Shown here: in pieces, positions 34,812-44,134 of the stretch | Position numbering within the stretch: the stretch's first letter is position 1 | How the letters are laid out: each line of letters starts with the position of its first letter | Assembly: GCF_000499205.1 (NCBI RefSeq) | Contig: NZ_AWUK01000006.1 | Span: 124,001-188,000, forward strand | Direction: 5' to 3' | DNA: 64,000 nt | From: Paenibacillus sp. MAEPY2 | GTDB taxonomy: Bacteria; Bacillota; Bacilli; Paenibacillales; Paenibacillaceae | Made by a program: the position numbers and the translations under genes | The notes under the pieces: generated by a model | What the model saw: the letters and a program-made list of their open reading frames with translations, nothing else | Told to the model about the DNA's origin: nothing | The model's database searches: none

Positions 34812-35420
34812 ATGACCGAACTTCCAAATTCCATGGATCGAAGAATCAAGAAATCCAAAGCGGCGTTGAAGGATGCTCTCATCCAATTAATGCAAAAGCA
34901 GTCATTTAAGGAAATATCCATTACCGATATCGTACAACTGGCCGATCTGAATCGGGGTACCTTTTACAGACATTATCAATACAAGGAAGACCTCTTCAAT
35001 GAAATGATTGATGACGTGATTAAGGATCTGGTCTTCTCCTATCGCGAACCTTATCTGGATAAAGAAATATTTGAAGTAAGTCATATGCCCTCTTCTGCAA
35101 TCAAAATATTTGAACATGTGCATCAGCATGCACAATTTTACACTCTGGTTGTGAAGTCGGATGCCTCCTCCAATTTCCAACAGATGATCTGCGATGTTCT
35201 GCGTGACCTTGCCCTTCAGGATCTGAACGAAATATTTCCGTCCCACATTAACCGTGAGCTGCTAGCAAGTTACCAGTCCCATGCGATCTTTGGCATGATT
35301 ATTGAATGGATTCGGCAGGAATTCGAGCACAGTCCCGCGTATATGGCAGATGAGTTGTTTAAAATCATTAATTTCAAACCGGGCAATGTGGTGTATCACA
35401 CTCCTTATAAGGCGCCCTAG
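34812..35420 (+). CDS. TetR-family regulator
   Basis: 202 residues. Residues ~10-60 form the TetR helix-turn-helix (RIKKSKAALKDALIQLM, ISITDIVQLADLNRGTFYRHYQYKEDLF). The C-terminal part resembles the TetR_C groups of Bacillus YxaF/DhaS-like proteins. Likely local repressor of the divergent SDR gene. Confidence 0.82.
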   Translation: MTELPNSMDRRIKKSKAALKDALIQLMQKQSFKEISITDIVQLADLNRGTFYRHYQYKEDLFNEMIDDVIKDLVFSYREPYLDKEIFEVSHMPSSAIKIFEHVHQHAQFYTLVVKSDASSNFQQMICDVLRDLALQDLNEIFPSHINRELLASYQSHAIFGMIIEWIRQEFEHSPAYMADELFKIINFKPGNVVYHTPYKAP

Positions 35421-35563
35421 GAAAAAACAACAGACAAACCAACAGATAGGCTGAATGAAACTCTCTCTTTTGCCTCATATTAAATAGGAATCCATTGAAT
35501 AGTTTCTCAAAATATGGGTAAAAGGTAGGAACGCCATATTTAACTATTTACATGTGTACCTAA

Positions 35564-35569
35564 TATAAT
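35564..35569 (+). promoter_or_regulatory. -10 box of oxalate decarboxylase gene
   Basis: TATAAT immediately before GAGGAGG; the start codon follows within 22 bases. The -35 region (TAACTA at 17 bases) is poor, so an activator may be needed. Confidence 0.35.
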
Positions 35570-35585
35570 ATGAGGAGGAATTATA

Positions 35586-36626
35586 ATGACATCTTTCAAA
35601 TATCGGCTTGAACAAAAAGAACCCCGTACGGGCCCAGGCGGCATTACCCGCGGCGCTTCTGTTCGGGATTTTCCTGCGTCCATTGGTATAGCTGGCGTAT
35701 CCATGCGCCTGGAACCGGGAGGCATGCGTGAACTACACTGGCATGCCAATGCAGCAGAATGGGCTTATGTAATCAGCGGCTCCTGTCGCACCACCGTCAT
35801 TCATCCGGACGGACATGCATACACCGATACCTTTGAGCCAGGAGATGTGTGGTATTTCCCGCGTGGTTACGGACACTCCATTCAGGGACTGGGACCGGAC
35901 GAATGCCATTTTATTCTGATTTTTGATAATGGCGATTTCTCGGAAGATCATACGTTCAGCATTACCGATTTCCTGTCTCACACACCGAACAACATTGTTG
36001 CCCAGAATCTCGGAATTACCCCGGAGCGTGCAGCGAAGCTGCCTCAGGGAGAAGCGTATTTCGTCAAAGGGCCTGTTCCCAATGACAGCTCCTCTTCTGG
36101 AACCTATCGACGCAACTCGGAGCTGACAACTCCCCACCGATACCCGCTGCATGCCAAGCAGCCAAGACGCGCGCCAGGCGGCGGAACCCAGCGCACGGTT
36201 ACTGTCGAAGATTTTCCCATCTCCACCACGATGGCCGGATCATTGATCGAACTGCAACCAGGCGCATTACGAGAGATGCATTGGCATCCCAATGCTGACG
36301 AATGGCAGTATTACATTAGCGGCACTGCCGAAATGACGGTATTCCTCGCAGAAGGTCATGCGGTGACAGAGCAATTCGAAGCAGGTGATGTGGGCTATGC
36401 ACCGATGGGTGCAGGTCACTATATCAAAAATACGGGAGATGAAGTCTGCCGTGTGTTAATCGGGTTCAACAGTGGACACTATGAAGCTATTGATCTGAGT
36501 GAGTGGCTCGCAGGCAACCCGGATGATGTGCTGTCCACGAATCTGGAAATGTCCAAAGCGGAAGCCGAACAGCTTCCTAATGACACCCTTTTTATCGCAC
36601 CGGACCCGAATAAGCCGAAGTCATAG
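35586..36626 (+). CDS. oxdC: Bicupin oxalate decarboxylase
   Basis: 346 residues, two cupin domains each with a manganese site: H51, H53, E58, H97 in the first and H232, H234, E239, H278 in the second. The reaction is oxalate to formate plus CO2. The lid over the first site reads S119-E-D-H-T. The Bacillus enzyme has SENST, so the catalytic Glu is kept but the next positions differ. The end is shorter than the 385-residue Bacillus OxdC and lacks its Lys/Cys tail. No signal peptide, so cytoplasmic or spore-associated. It is followed by a DUF1275 membrane protein, a pairing of uncertain meaning. Confidence 0.85.
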   Translation: MTSFKYRLEQKEPRTGPGGITRGASVRDFPASIGIAGVSMRLEPGGMRELHWHANAAEWAYVISGSCRTTVIHPDGHAYTDTFEPGDVWYFPRGYGHSIQGLGPDECHFILIFDNGDFSEDHTFSITDFLSHTPNNIVAQNLGITPERAAKLPQGEAYFVKGPVPNDSSSSGTYRRNSELTTPHRYPLHAKQPRRAPGGGTQRTVTVEDFPISTTMAGSLIELQPGALREMHWHPNADEWQYYISGTAEMTVFLAEGHAVTEQFEAGDVGYAPMGAGHYIKNTGDEVCRVLIGFNSGHYEAIDLSEWLAGNPDDVLSTNLEMSKAEAEQLPNDTLFIAPDPNKPKS

Positions 36627-36729
36627 TCCAACTGCTACCGGAACCTATTGAATATAGCTCGGGATTAGTGGTCCTTCTATCATCTATCACGGAACCATTC
36701 CCTTCTTAATGGAAAAGGAGTTGGACATC

Positions 36730-37437
36730 ATGGCTTCTGCTTCCGATTCGACCAGCGACCGCAAACCTGTGGGACATACCGTAGAACGACTGGAGCCGGG
36801 TCTTTCCCGGCTTCTGCTGTCATGTGTGCTTGTGCTGATCTCCGGGTTCATTGATGCGGTCGGCTATCTGCAGCTAGGGAAAATCTATCTGTCTTTCATG
36901 AGTGGTAACAGCACCAAGCTTGGCATCGCGCTATTTGAGGGAGACACCGCTGTTTTAACGAATATAGGTCTGGTCATTTTGTTATTCATTGTAGGCGCCT
37001 TCATCGGTACGATGATTACGGAATTATCGGGAAAATGGCGACTGACGGCGATCTTGGGTATGGAGTCCCTTCTCTTTGTCAGTGCCATTGTTCTGTTTCT
37101 GTTCCTCCATACACAGAGCGTGCTTTTCCCGATTGCCGTTGCCATGGGCATGCAAAACACCATGCACCAGATGGTTGCTCATGCGGATGTGGGCAAAGGC
37201 TTTGTAACAGGTACATTGTTTGGAATAGGACAGGCACTGGCCAAAGCGATCAGAGGCAAGGCCCCTGCTTCCGAATGGGCAGTACTTGCCCTGTCCTGGG
37301 TTATATTTGTGATCGGTGCAGCGCTGGGAGCATTGCTGTTAACCCAAGGGAACCTGCTGCTTGCCCTGATCGTCTCACTCGCTCTGCTTCTTCTGCTGAT
37401 CCCCTACGTCCTCCATGTTCAACGCGATTTGACCTAA
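36730..37437 (+). CDS. DUF1275 (YoaK-like) membrane protein
   Basis: 235 residues from ATG 36730, which has AAAAGGAG upstream; the in-frame ATG at 36709 overlaps that region. About six membrane helices, with the family features SGFIDAVGYLQLGKIYLSFMSGNSTKLG and AVAMGMQNTMHQ. Function of the family is unknown, probably transport. It follows oxdC by 103 bases on the same strand and may be cotranscribed; a role in oxalate or formate movement is speculation. Confidence 0.82.
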   Translation: MASASDSTSDRKPVGHTVERLEPGLSRLLLSCVLVLISGFIDAVGYLQLGKIYLSFMSGNSTKLGIALFEGDTAVLTNIGLVILLFIVGAFIGTMITELSGKWRLTAILGMESLLFVSAIVLFLFLHTQSVLFPIAVAMGMQNTMHQMVAHADVGKGFVTGTLFGIGQALAKAIRGKAPASEWAVLALSWVIFVIGAALGALLLTQGNLLLALIVSLALLLLLIPYVLHVQRDLT

Positions 37438-37501
37438 TCAGCAGAACGACAGCTTTGGTATGTATGATCCGTAGGAATCTTCATTTCTTCAAAATAAGAT
37501 C

Positions 37502-37547
37502 AAAAAAACGGTTGAACCAGAGCTTATCTGTGTTCAACCGTTTTTTT
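37502..37547. terminator. Bidirectional terminator
   Basis: AAAAAACGGTTGAAC pairs with GTTCAACCGTTTTTT, flanked by A and T runs, between converging genes. Confidence 0.9.
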
Positions 37548-37602
37548 GAGGTTATACATGTTACTTCCTTGTGTTCTTCTAATCTTCTGACTTTCTTTTA
37601 GG

Positions 37603-38742
37603 CTACAGTCCCAGCTTCTGCCCTTTCTCCAACCGCTGAATCTGTTGCTCCCCGGTATCGGCCAGTTCACGGAACTGATTAATGGTCTCCCGCATCCTTG
37701 GTAGTGCCTCCTGCTTATAAACGCTGATCGAGTCGAGCGCAGAAAGTACATCCGTGAACGCCTGCTTCATCGTATCCACCGAAATGCTGGCATCGTAAGC
37801 TTGCTTTTGAATGGCAATGCCCTGATCTTTCAGCATTTTGGACGTACCTGCGATCAGGTCATTGGTCGTCCGGTTGAGCAGTTCAATTTTCTGCAACACA
37901 ATCTTCTGGTTGTAAAGTGCACTGGCGACGGTGACGGCAATTTTCAATGCCGAGATTGTTACATTTTTGGCCCGATCCACACCACGGATCAATTCCTTGT
38001 TATTGCGGATAACGACTTCAATTGCCATGATGCCCTGCTGGTTCACCACAAGCATTTGCTGCAAATCCATGACCCGCTGACGGAGCGGGAACAGCACTTC
38101 TTCCGTGATAAAACGGACTTTCTCCGGGTCCTCGTTGCGGACTTTGGCGGCTTCGATCTGTGCATCAATCGACTCATCCATCAGCACCCCAAGCTGAATT
38201 TCCTTTTGCAGTCGTTTGGTGAGTTCCCGTAAATTTTGCTGTTCAATCTCCAGTGTGGTGTTGTCATTTCTCAAGGTTGCTCTGCCTTTGTCCAGCGACG
38301 TCACGATGTCGGCGATGACCGCGTCAGCCTTCTGGTATTTGAGAAAATAGGCCCGCAGCGGATTGAACAATTTGCCGAGGAATCCGGTTTTGGCAAAATC
38401 GACCACGCTTGGGTCGAGATCCTTCAGCTGCATATGCAGCTCGGTCAAGCCTTTGGCGACCTGACCGCCCTCGTCTCCCGTCTTGGACAAATGTCCAACG
38501 GAGACTTGAAGCAACGCGTTTTTCTCGGAAGAGGATCTCATGGTGTTCATGCCAAAACCGTCAATAGATTGCAAGATCTCTTTGCGTTTCTCCAGCGATT
38601 CGAGATCCAGTGTCATAATCATCTCCACGTTGGCATCCGCCACTTGCTGCAGCTCTGCCACCTCGGCAGGTACAGGCTTTATTTCTTCCTCAATCACCTT
38701 CTGAATTTCCTTCTGGCTAGGTATCTCCATCGAAAACGACAT
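37603..38742 (-). CDS. TelA/YaaN-family protein
   Basis: 379 residues, almost wholly helical with coiled-coil stretches. The family is named for toxic anion (tellurite) resistance; Bacillus YaaN is the nearest kind. Features seen: DGFGMNTMRSSSEKNALL, AKTGFLGKLFNPLRAYFLKYQKADAVI, and the conserved VDRAKNVTISALKIAVTVASAL. Cytoplasmic and probably membrane-associated. Last gene of a three-gene operon after the VWA protein (79-base gap). True role in the family is unresolved; an envelope-stress or ion-stress complex is likely. Confidence 0.85.
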   Translation of the reverse strand: MSFSMEIPSQKEIQKVIEEEIKPVPAEVAELQQVADANVEMIMTLDLESLEKRKEILQSIDGFGMNTMRSSSEKNALLQVSVGHLSKTGDEGGQVAKGLTELHMQLKDLDPSVVDFAKTGFLGKLFNPLRAYFLKYQKADAVIADIVTSLDKGRATLRNDNTTLEIEQQNLRELTKRLQKEIQLGVLMDESIDAQIEAAKVRNEDPEKVRFITEEVLFPLRQRVMDLQQMLVVNQQGIMAIEVVIRNNKELIRGVDRAKNVTISALKIAVTVASALYNQKIVLQKIELLNRTTNDLIAGTSKMLKDQGIAIQKQAYDASISVDTMKQAFTDVLSALDSISVYKQEALPRMRETINQFRELADTGEQQIQRLEKGQKLGL

Positions 38743-38821
38743 CCAAGTTCCCCCTCAATTTACGTGCCATATAATAAAAATAATGAACTTACACTAGGTC
38801 ACTTTGAGTGCAGCAACCGTA

Positions 38822-40510
38822 TTACATCTGCACGTTGAACAGGTTACCGATTTTGTACACCACATCGTCGGTATCCGCGTTAATGCTCGCCGCTTCGTTA
38901 ATGCTGGAGATGCTCTCCAAAGCCTTGATGTCCGCGTTATAACCAATCGTGTAGATCGGCACTTTGTACGTCTCGACCAGATCACGAATATCCTTCAGGG
39001 TATGACCTTCGTTGGTCTCCCCATCACTGAGGACAAAGATCAGCGGTTTCACATTCGGATTGGTAGCCATATAATCTTCCAGCATCTTCATCGCCACAAC
39101 GATGCCATCGAAGGTTGCCGTACCGCCACCTGCTTGCAAGCTATCCACCGTACCGACAAACATGGACTGCTGATTCGTATCATACTTGGCAATCGGCAGG
39201 TTCACGGTTACGCCACTAGAGTAGGAGACGAGGCCAATACTATTGTCTGTGCCCAAGAACTTCTGGCCTTTGCGCAAGGATTCCTTGAGTCGGTTTAGCG
39301 GTTCCCCGTCCATACTTCCGGACACATCGGTGACGAATACAGCTGCGATGGGTTTGCTGCCATTCTTTTTCTCTTTCCATACTTTCTGAGCGGACAACAG
39401 GGTGCCACCATCCACTGTGTTCAATTCGGACTTGTAATCCTGCAAACCGTTGAAGCCGAATTCCTCAGCCGATTGCTGATACTTCGCTTGGGTTACGAAT
39501 TCCGCATACTTCTTGATGATCTCCTGCTTGTTCTGCGGCAATTGCCCCAGTGCATACAGCGGGCTGTCATGTCTTACGCCAAAAGGTGTAAAGACGTATC
39601 CGCTTTTCAGATCTGCGGTATTTACGTAAGTCTGATATTCCAGTACAAATGCGTCCAGACGCCCTGACTTGGCTGCTTCACGCATCTGAATGGTTGTAGA
39701 AGCCGTAAACGGCACATTGGCTTGGAACTTCTCAAAACCCTCAATGGCTTTCTCACCGAGCGGATTGGAGCTATCATATGTGTTGAGTGCAGTCACGAGA
39801 AAGTTCAGCCCCGTAGAGCTGGCAAACGGATCAGTGTACCCCATCGCGAGCTCATTGTTCGAAATCGCCTCGGTCACGGTTTTTACATTAACCGAGCCGT
39901 ATGTGTCGACCAGCGCATCATACTTGGCTTTGGAGATGACGATACCGGGAACGTTCCCCACCAGTCTTTTGGAAACCAGATCTGTCTTTACCCCGCTCGC
40001 GGCTACCATCTCGCCCCATAACTCATTCGAAGGGGTAAAAGCATCAGGCACATATTTACCAGATTTAATATAATCGGTCGCCGTTCCGGATGCGATATTG
40101 CGTAATTTCACCGAGATCTGTTTGCCGCCAACAGTAATGTTAGCCTTGTTGAACTCTTCGGTTACTTCGGTTAACCAGCCATCCGCTCCGGTTCCCGCCT
40201 TCTCGATGGAAGAGAATATCTCTACATAATCATTCGTTGTATTCTCAACCGTGATCGGGAATTTGGAGATGTCCGGCAAGGACTCTGCCACATCGACCGG
40301 ATCGAGATCAATCTGCCCTTTGACCGGTTCAGCTGTTGCAGGAGCAATGTCCTCATAGAGCTTGCCTAATTCTTTGCCTGCATTCTCTGTCGTTACCTGT
40401 GTACTGGATTTACCAACGTTCGACGTCAGCGTAATCCCTGCATACACCAGGCCGAACACGAGCACCAGCATCAAGATCGATATGAAAAAAAACTTTCCCT
40501 TCTTCGCCAT
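38822..40510 (-). CDS. Membrane-anchored solute-binding/VWA fusion protein
   Basis: 562 residues from ATG 40510 (GAGGGG upstream); a GTG at 40525 precedes that site. One N-terminal membrane helix anchors an extracellular body. Residues ~70-350 look like a type II solute-binding domain (PDAFTPSNELWGEM, AMGYTDPFASSTGLNFL). Residues ~385-560 are a von Willebrand A domain with an intact metal site DVSGSMDG and a later Thr/Asp. The binding part may sense a ligand and the VWA part recruit a partner. It sits between XpaC-like and TelA genes, so the three probably form a complex. Confidence 0.8.
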   Translation of the reverse strand: MAKKGKFFFISILMLVLVFGLVYAGITLTSNVGKSSTQVTTENAGKELGKLYEDIAPATAEPVKGQIDLDPVDVAESLPDISKFPITVENTTNDYVEIFSSIEKAGTGADGWLTEVTEEFNKANITVGGKQISVKLRNIASGTATDYIKSGKYVPDAFTPSNELWGEMVAASGVKTDLVSKRLVGNVPGIVISKAKYDALVDTYGSVNVKTVTEAISNNELAMGYTDPFASSTGLNFLVTALNTYDSSNPLGEKAIEGFEKFQANVPFTASTTIQMREAAKSGRLDAFVLEYQTYVNTADLKSGYVFTPFGVRHDSPLYALGQLPQNKQEIIKKYAEFVTQAKYQQSAEEFGFNGLQDYKSELNTVDGGTLLSAQKVWKEKKNGSKPIAAVFVTDVSGSMDGEPLNRLKESLRKGQKFLGTDNSIGLVSYSSGVTVNLPIAKYDTNQQSMFVGTVDSLQAGGGTATFDGIVVAMKMLEDYMATNPNVKPLIFVLSDGETNEGHTLKDIRDLVETYKVPIYTIGYNADIKALESISSINEAASINADTDDVVYKIGNLFNVQM

Positions 40511-40521
40511 AAGGCAACCCC

Positions 40522-41262
40522 TCACTGTCTGTATAATTTGGTGTGCTTGATTAATTGGTCAATTTCCTGCATACACGGCATCTGTTCGATATCTCCAGCT
40601 TCAAAACTGTCCAGGCGGGAGATTTCCAGCATTAGCTGGTCAAGCTTCAAAAGAATTTCCTCATTGCTATGAAGCGAGTTTTTCACGTAGCTGAGATAGT
40701 CGTTATATACTTTGGTCTTTTCCTGAAAAAGCTTCTGGGGAAGTGTAGCGGATTTGGACTTCATCAGGCTGGCGTACTCCGCTTCATCGAACACATTAAG
40801 TCGGTTCAGTACGCTTCGGATGTTGAGGTATAACAGCTTCTCCACTTCGAGGGTGACCGAAGCAAATTTCTTGTAGCTCAGTTCCCCCGGATCAAATCGC
40901 TGATTCAGCACGTTCAGGAGGGTTTCTTTCTTTTTCTTCATACGGCTCAGTTGGGATAATCCCAGTGTGATATCTTCCTCAAGCACTTTAATGCGTCGAT
41001 AAAAGGATAACGCTTCCACATAATCTTCATGGGTTTCGATATTCTTGACGGGCAAGACTACAGGCTGTCTGAACAACAAGGTATAACTTCCATAAAAGAG
41101 AGCAAGAGCACTTCCGAACAAGAACGTGACCGAGAGCGCTGTCGTAAAAGCCCCCCCATCAAAATTCAGCCCGATGAATCCTGGCGAGAATAATAGAACG
41201 TTCATGACGACAATGCCGAAGATCAGCCCCAGCAGTTTTATGTACTTCATCATGTAAATCAT
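40522..41262 (-). CDS. XpaC-like membrane protein with coiled coil
   Basis: 246 residues. Two membrane helices at the N-terminus (about 8-30 and 40-60) are followed by a charged helical cytoplasmic region of ~180 residues with heptad character. It resembles the XpaC (5-bromo-4-chloroindolyl phosphate hydrolysis) family, usually paired with TelA/YaaN proteins. Its end is tight against the VWA gene start. AAAGGAGG precedes the ATG closely; a second in-frame ATG pair three codons later is possible. First gene of the operon. Name by resemblance and context. Confidence 0.7.
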   Translation of the reverse strand: MIYMMKYIKLLGLIFGIVVMNVLLFSPGFIGLNFDGGAFTTALSVTFLFGSALALFYGSYTLLFRQPVVLPVKNIETHEDYVEALSFYRRIKVLEEDITLGLSQLSRMKKKKETLLNVLNQRFDPGELSYKKFASVTLEVEKLLYLNIRSVLNRLNVFDEAEYASLMKSKSATLPQKLFQEKTKVYNDYLSYVKNSLHSNEEILLKLDQLMLEISRLDSFEAGDIEQMPCMQEIDQLIKHTKLYRQ

Positions 41263-41567
41263 CAGACCTCCTTTCGCGCTATATGTCGGATCTACAGGTT
41301 AAATATTTCCAATTGCATATTTCTATCATTGTACATGATGTTGCCGCATTCGGGTGGATTAATATGGATATTCATAATATACGTGGCATGGGCTTATCCC
41401 ATTTCATCTTTAGAGGGACAACGTGGATAAGATTTTGTAACCTCTGGAAAACGAGCCTGATGCCCTTGAACAATCGGTGGCGGAAAAAGAAATGTTATCA
41501 GGTAATACGTGGAAATTTGCAGTGCGTGTCATTTTTTATATAGGGCTTATTCGATAAAAAAACAAAA

Positions 41568-41591
41568 CACCCCGACGCCAGCGCCGGAGTG
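41568..41591 (-). terminator. Terminator of the GH127 gene
   Basis: On the minus strand CACTCCGGCGC pairs with GCGTCGGGGTG (two G-U pairs) and is followed by TTTTGTTTTTTT. The gap 41263-41616 otherwise shows nothing; a short plus-strand frame there lacks a ribosome site. Confidence 0.8.
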
Positions 41592-41616
41592 ATGATGAAT
41601 TTAGTTCTCATTTCAT

Positions 41617-43938
41617 TTACGAAAAGATGGACTCCGGTTTGCTGCGCGTCGTACGTACCTCCACGACTTTCCCGGCACAGCCGTTGTCGTCCAATGCCTG
41701 AAATGCAACCCAGACACCGTCTTTGCCTGACGTAATCGTCTCAGGGATATCATAGGTAACATAGAATACTTCGCCGATCTTGTTCATATGAATCCGCTGT
41801 TCTCCGACCACATTTCCATCGACGGCGATACTAAATACTCTCTCATACAGCGTACCTTCCCGTTCAAAAGGAGAATGATCTCCTCCCCAGTATGCAACGC
41901 ATAGATAGTTCGATGTGGAACCATCCACCGCCAGCTGGTAGCTGAAGTAAGACCCGCTGACACCAAAAGCTTCCCGCCACATATGCAGCTTGTTACGGCT
42001 GTCTGTATACGAACCGTTATGATGTTCTGCACGGCAATTACTGTCCAGATGATGTCCAATCTCATCCTGCTGACCGTCAGGCTGTACCCTGTCGATGGTG
42101 ATATCGTTCAATTCCTTCTCCAGTGCATCCCCTTCATCGTTAAACGGCCAATAGACCGTATAGAACTCATGATGCACATTATAGAACGGGATCAGCTTCA
42201 CCGGGTTGCCGTCTGAGGTGACGTCCTTGCTGATCTCAAACGTCAGCGTGCTTGCGTCCACGACATTGATCCACTCGCGCACGTCCTCCTGTTCCGTCCA
42301 GATCACAGGTACAGGGGCTGTTTTGGGATTCAGTGCCGTTTCGTCCACGATGGTATCCTCGGGCAGCCCTTCGCTTCCCAAAGCGCCTGCCAATACAATC
42401 GGCCCGTATAGAAATGCCACCTTATGTGCATCATCCCGGGACGTGTATTGGTGGAGCGACATCGGCAGCGTGATGGTGATGACATCGCCAGCGGTCCATG
42501 TACGGTCGATGTCGAGATATCCGGGTTCCATCCGGGTATACGGATGGGCCGTATCCCCGTTGACTATTGCCGTCATTGGCTCCTGCAGCCATGACGGCAC
42601 ACGTAATCTAAGATTGGCCGAGGCGCTGCCTTCGGTGATCGTAAGGGTTACCTTTTCCGAATATGGAAAGTCGGTTTCGAGCTTCAGCGATATGCCTTGG
42701 GATCTCCAGTCCAGTTGGGAAGCGATATACAGGTTGACGTACAGATCCTGTTCATCCTCGAAATAGATTGCCTCGGCGTATTTGCCCGGGTTCTCCATGC
42801 CAGATCCTGTACAGCACCACCAGGCAGTATCGTGAGTACCGTAGATTTTGTAGTGGCCTTGCAGCGTGGATGCAAAATACGTTTTGTTCCCTGTATTCGG
42901 GTCCTGTGTGCCCAGGATGTGGTTGTAGATCGCATTTTCATAATAGTCCATATAGGCACTGTCGGGGTTCCAGGTGTAGAGCTGCTTCGTCAGATGCATC
43001 ATGTTGTGGGTACAGCAGCTTTCCCCGGTTTTGATGCCCAGACTCTCCATGCCTTTCGCTTCATAATGCTCCGAAATGCTCGTAGCGCCAAATACGTAAG
43101 AACGGTGATGAATCGTGGTATCCCAGAAAAACTCCGCCGCTGTCCGATAACTCTCATGAGCATGGTCCTGATTGTAGATTTCGGCTGCACCGATGATTTT
43201 CGGAATTTGCGTATTGGCATGTTTGCCCTGAAGATCATCCTGCTTGTGCTCCAACGGTTCAAGGATGATTTGATGTGTGAATTTGTTGGCCATCTCAAGA
43301 TATACCGGCTTCCCTGTGATTCCATACAAATGTGCAAAAACTTCATTCATCCCGCCATGTTCGCATTGAAGCATGACCTGCATCTGTTCTTCGGTCATAG
43401 GCTTTAGACCATCCACCGCCCAATCAGCAAACCGTGTTACCACCTCAAGGGCCTGCCCATTACCCGTTAATTTGTAGGCGTCAATTAGTCCGCGATAGAT
43501 TTTGTGCACGCTGTACCAAGGCACCCAGTATTCCCCAATGTTGAAACCGCCAATATGCTCTGCCCGAAATGCAATGCGGAAAGCTTCTTCAGACAATCCG
43601 CCGATATACCCGCTGCCCGTTGTCTTTTGAATGGATGCAAGCTCGCTGACGGCATAATCCAGTGTTTGCTTTAGCGTTTCATTGCCTGTCGCCTGATAGG
43701 TTACCGCCAGGGCAGACAGATAGTGTCCAAGGGAATGCCCGCTGATCGAGCGCGCCTCCCAACCCGCATATCGTTCTTTTTTTGCAGGTAACCCATGGGC
43801 TTCCAAACATGGTGCCAGAAAACGGTCCATGTCCAGGGATAACAAATATTTCTCTCCAACTTCCTGTGACGTTTGAAAAACGCCATTTAACAGATTGACA
43901 TGCTCAGGTCCCAGAAATCCTTTTTTAGTTTCAATCAT
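41617..43938 (-). CDS. GH127 (DUF1680) beta-L-arabinofuranosidase-like
   Basis: 773 residues, no signal peptide, so cytoplasmic. The (alpha/alpha)6 barrel is shown by ARSISGHSLGHYLSALA, SGYIGGL and YSVHKIYRGLIDAY. Zinc-site and nucleophile motifs of the family are present: GESCCTHNMM, and WWCCTGSGMEN carrying the paired Cys. After the barrel come YGPIVLAGALG and a beta C-terminal part. It likely removes terminal L-arabinofuranose from plant or extensin-derived oligosaccharides. Divergent from an AraC regulator that should control it. Confidence 0.87.
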   Translation of the reverse strand: MIETKKGFLGPEHVNLLNGVFQTSQEVGEKYLLSLDMDRFLAPCLEAHGLPAKKERYAGWEARSISGHSLGHYLSALAVTYQATGNETLKQTLDYAVSELASIQKTTGSGYIGGLSEEAFRIAFRAEHIGGFNIGEYWVPWYSVHKIYRGLIDAYKLTGNGQALEVVTRFADWAVDGLKPMTEEQMQVMLQCEHGGMNEVFAHLYGITGKPVYLEMANKFTHQIILEPLEHKQDDLQGKHANTQIPKIIGAAEIYNQDHAHESYRTAAEFFWDTTIHHRSYVFGATSISEHYEAKGMESLGIKTGESCCTHNMMHLTKQLYTWNPDSAYMDYYENAIYNHILGTQDPNTGNKTYFASTLQGHYKIYGTHDTAWWCCTGSGMENPGKYAEAIYFEDEQDLYVNLYIASQLDWRSQGISLKLETDFPYSEKVTLTITEGSASANLRLRVPSWLQEPMTAIVNGDTAHPYTRMEPGYLDIDRTWTAGDVITITLPMSLHQYTSRDDAHKVAFLYGPIVLAGALGSEGLPEDTIVDETALNPKTAPVPVIWTEQEDVREWINVVDASTLTFEISKDVTSDGNPVKLIPFYNVHHEFYTVYWPFNDEGDALEKELNDITIDRVQPDGQQDEIGHHLDSNCRAEHHNGSYTDSRNKLHMWREAFGVSGSYFSYQLAVDGSTSNYLCVAYWGGDHSPFEREGTLYERVFSIAVDGNVVGEQRIHMNKIGEVFYVTYDIPETITSGKDGVWVAFQALDDNGCAGKVVEVRTTRSKPESIFS

Positions 43939-44134
43939 TTCTGCTCTCTCCTCCTCGGTATGTAATGGAATTTAGAAGTACTTATATGGATGTACAAAGG
44001 GTTAAAATCCGTGCTGCGATTCATGTATTCCTTACGATCTTTCTTAATACAAGGCCTTGAATATCCTCATATTATCAAATAAAATACAACTACATCAGAC
44101 TCATAATCCAAGAAAAGGTGGATAAATCCGTCCT

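Noticed and set aside
41283..41543. 86-residue plus-strand ORF in the XpaC-GH127 gap
   Set aside because: No ribosome site, atypical residue content, and it overlaps the upstream region of the neighbouring gene; treated as chance.
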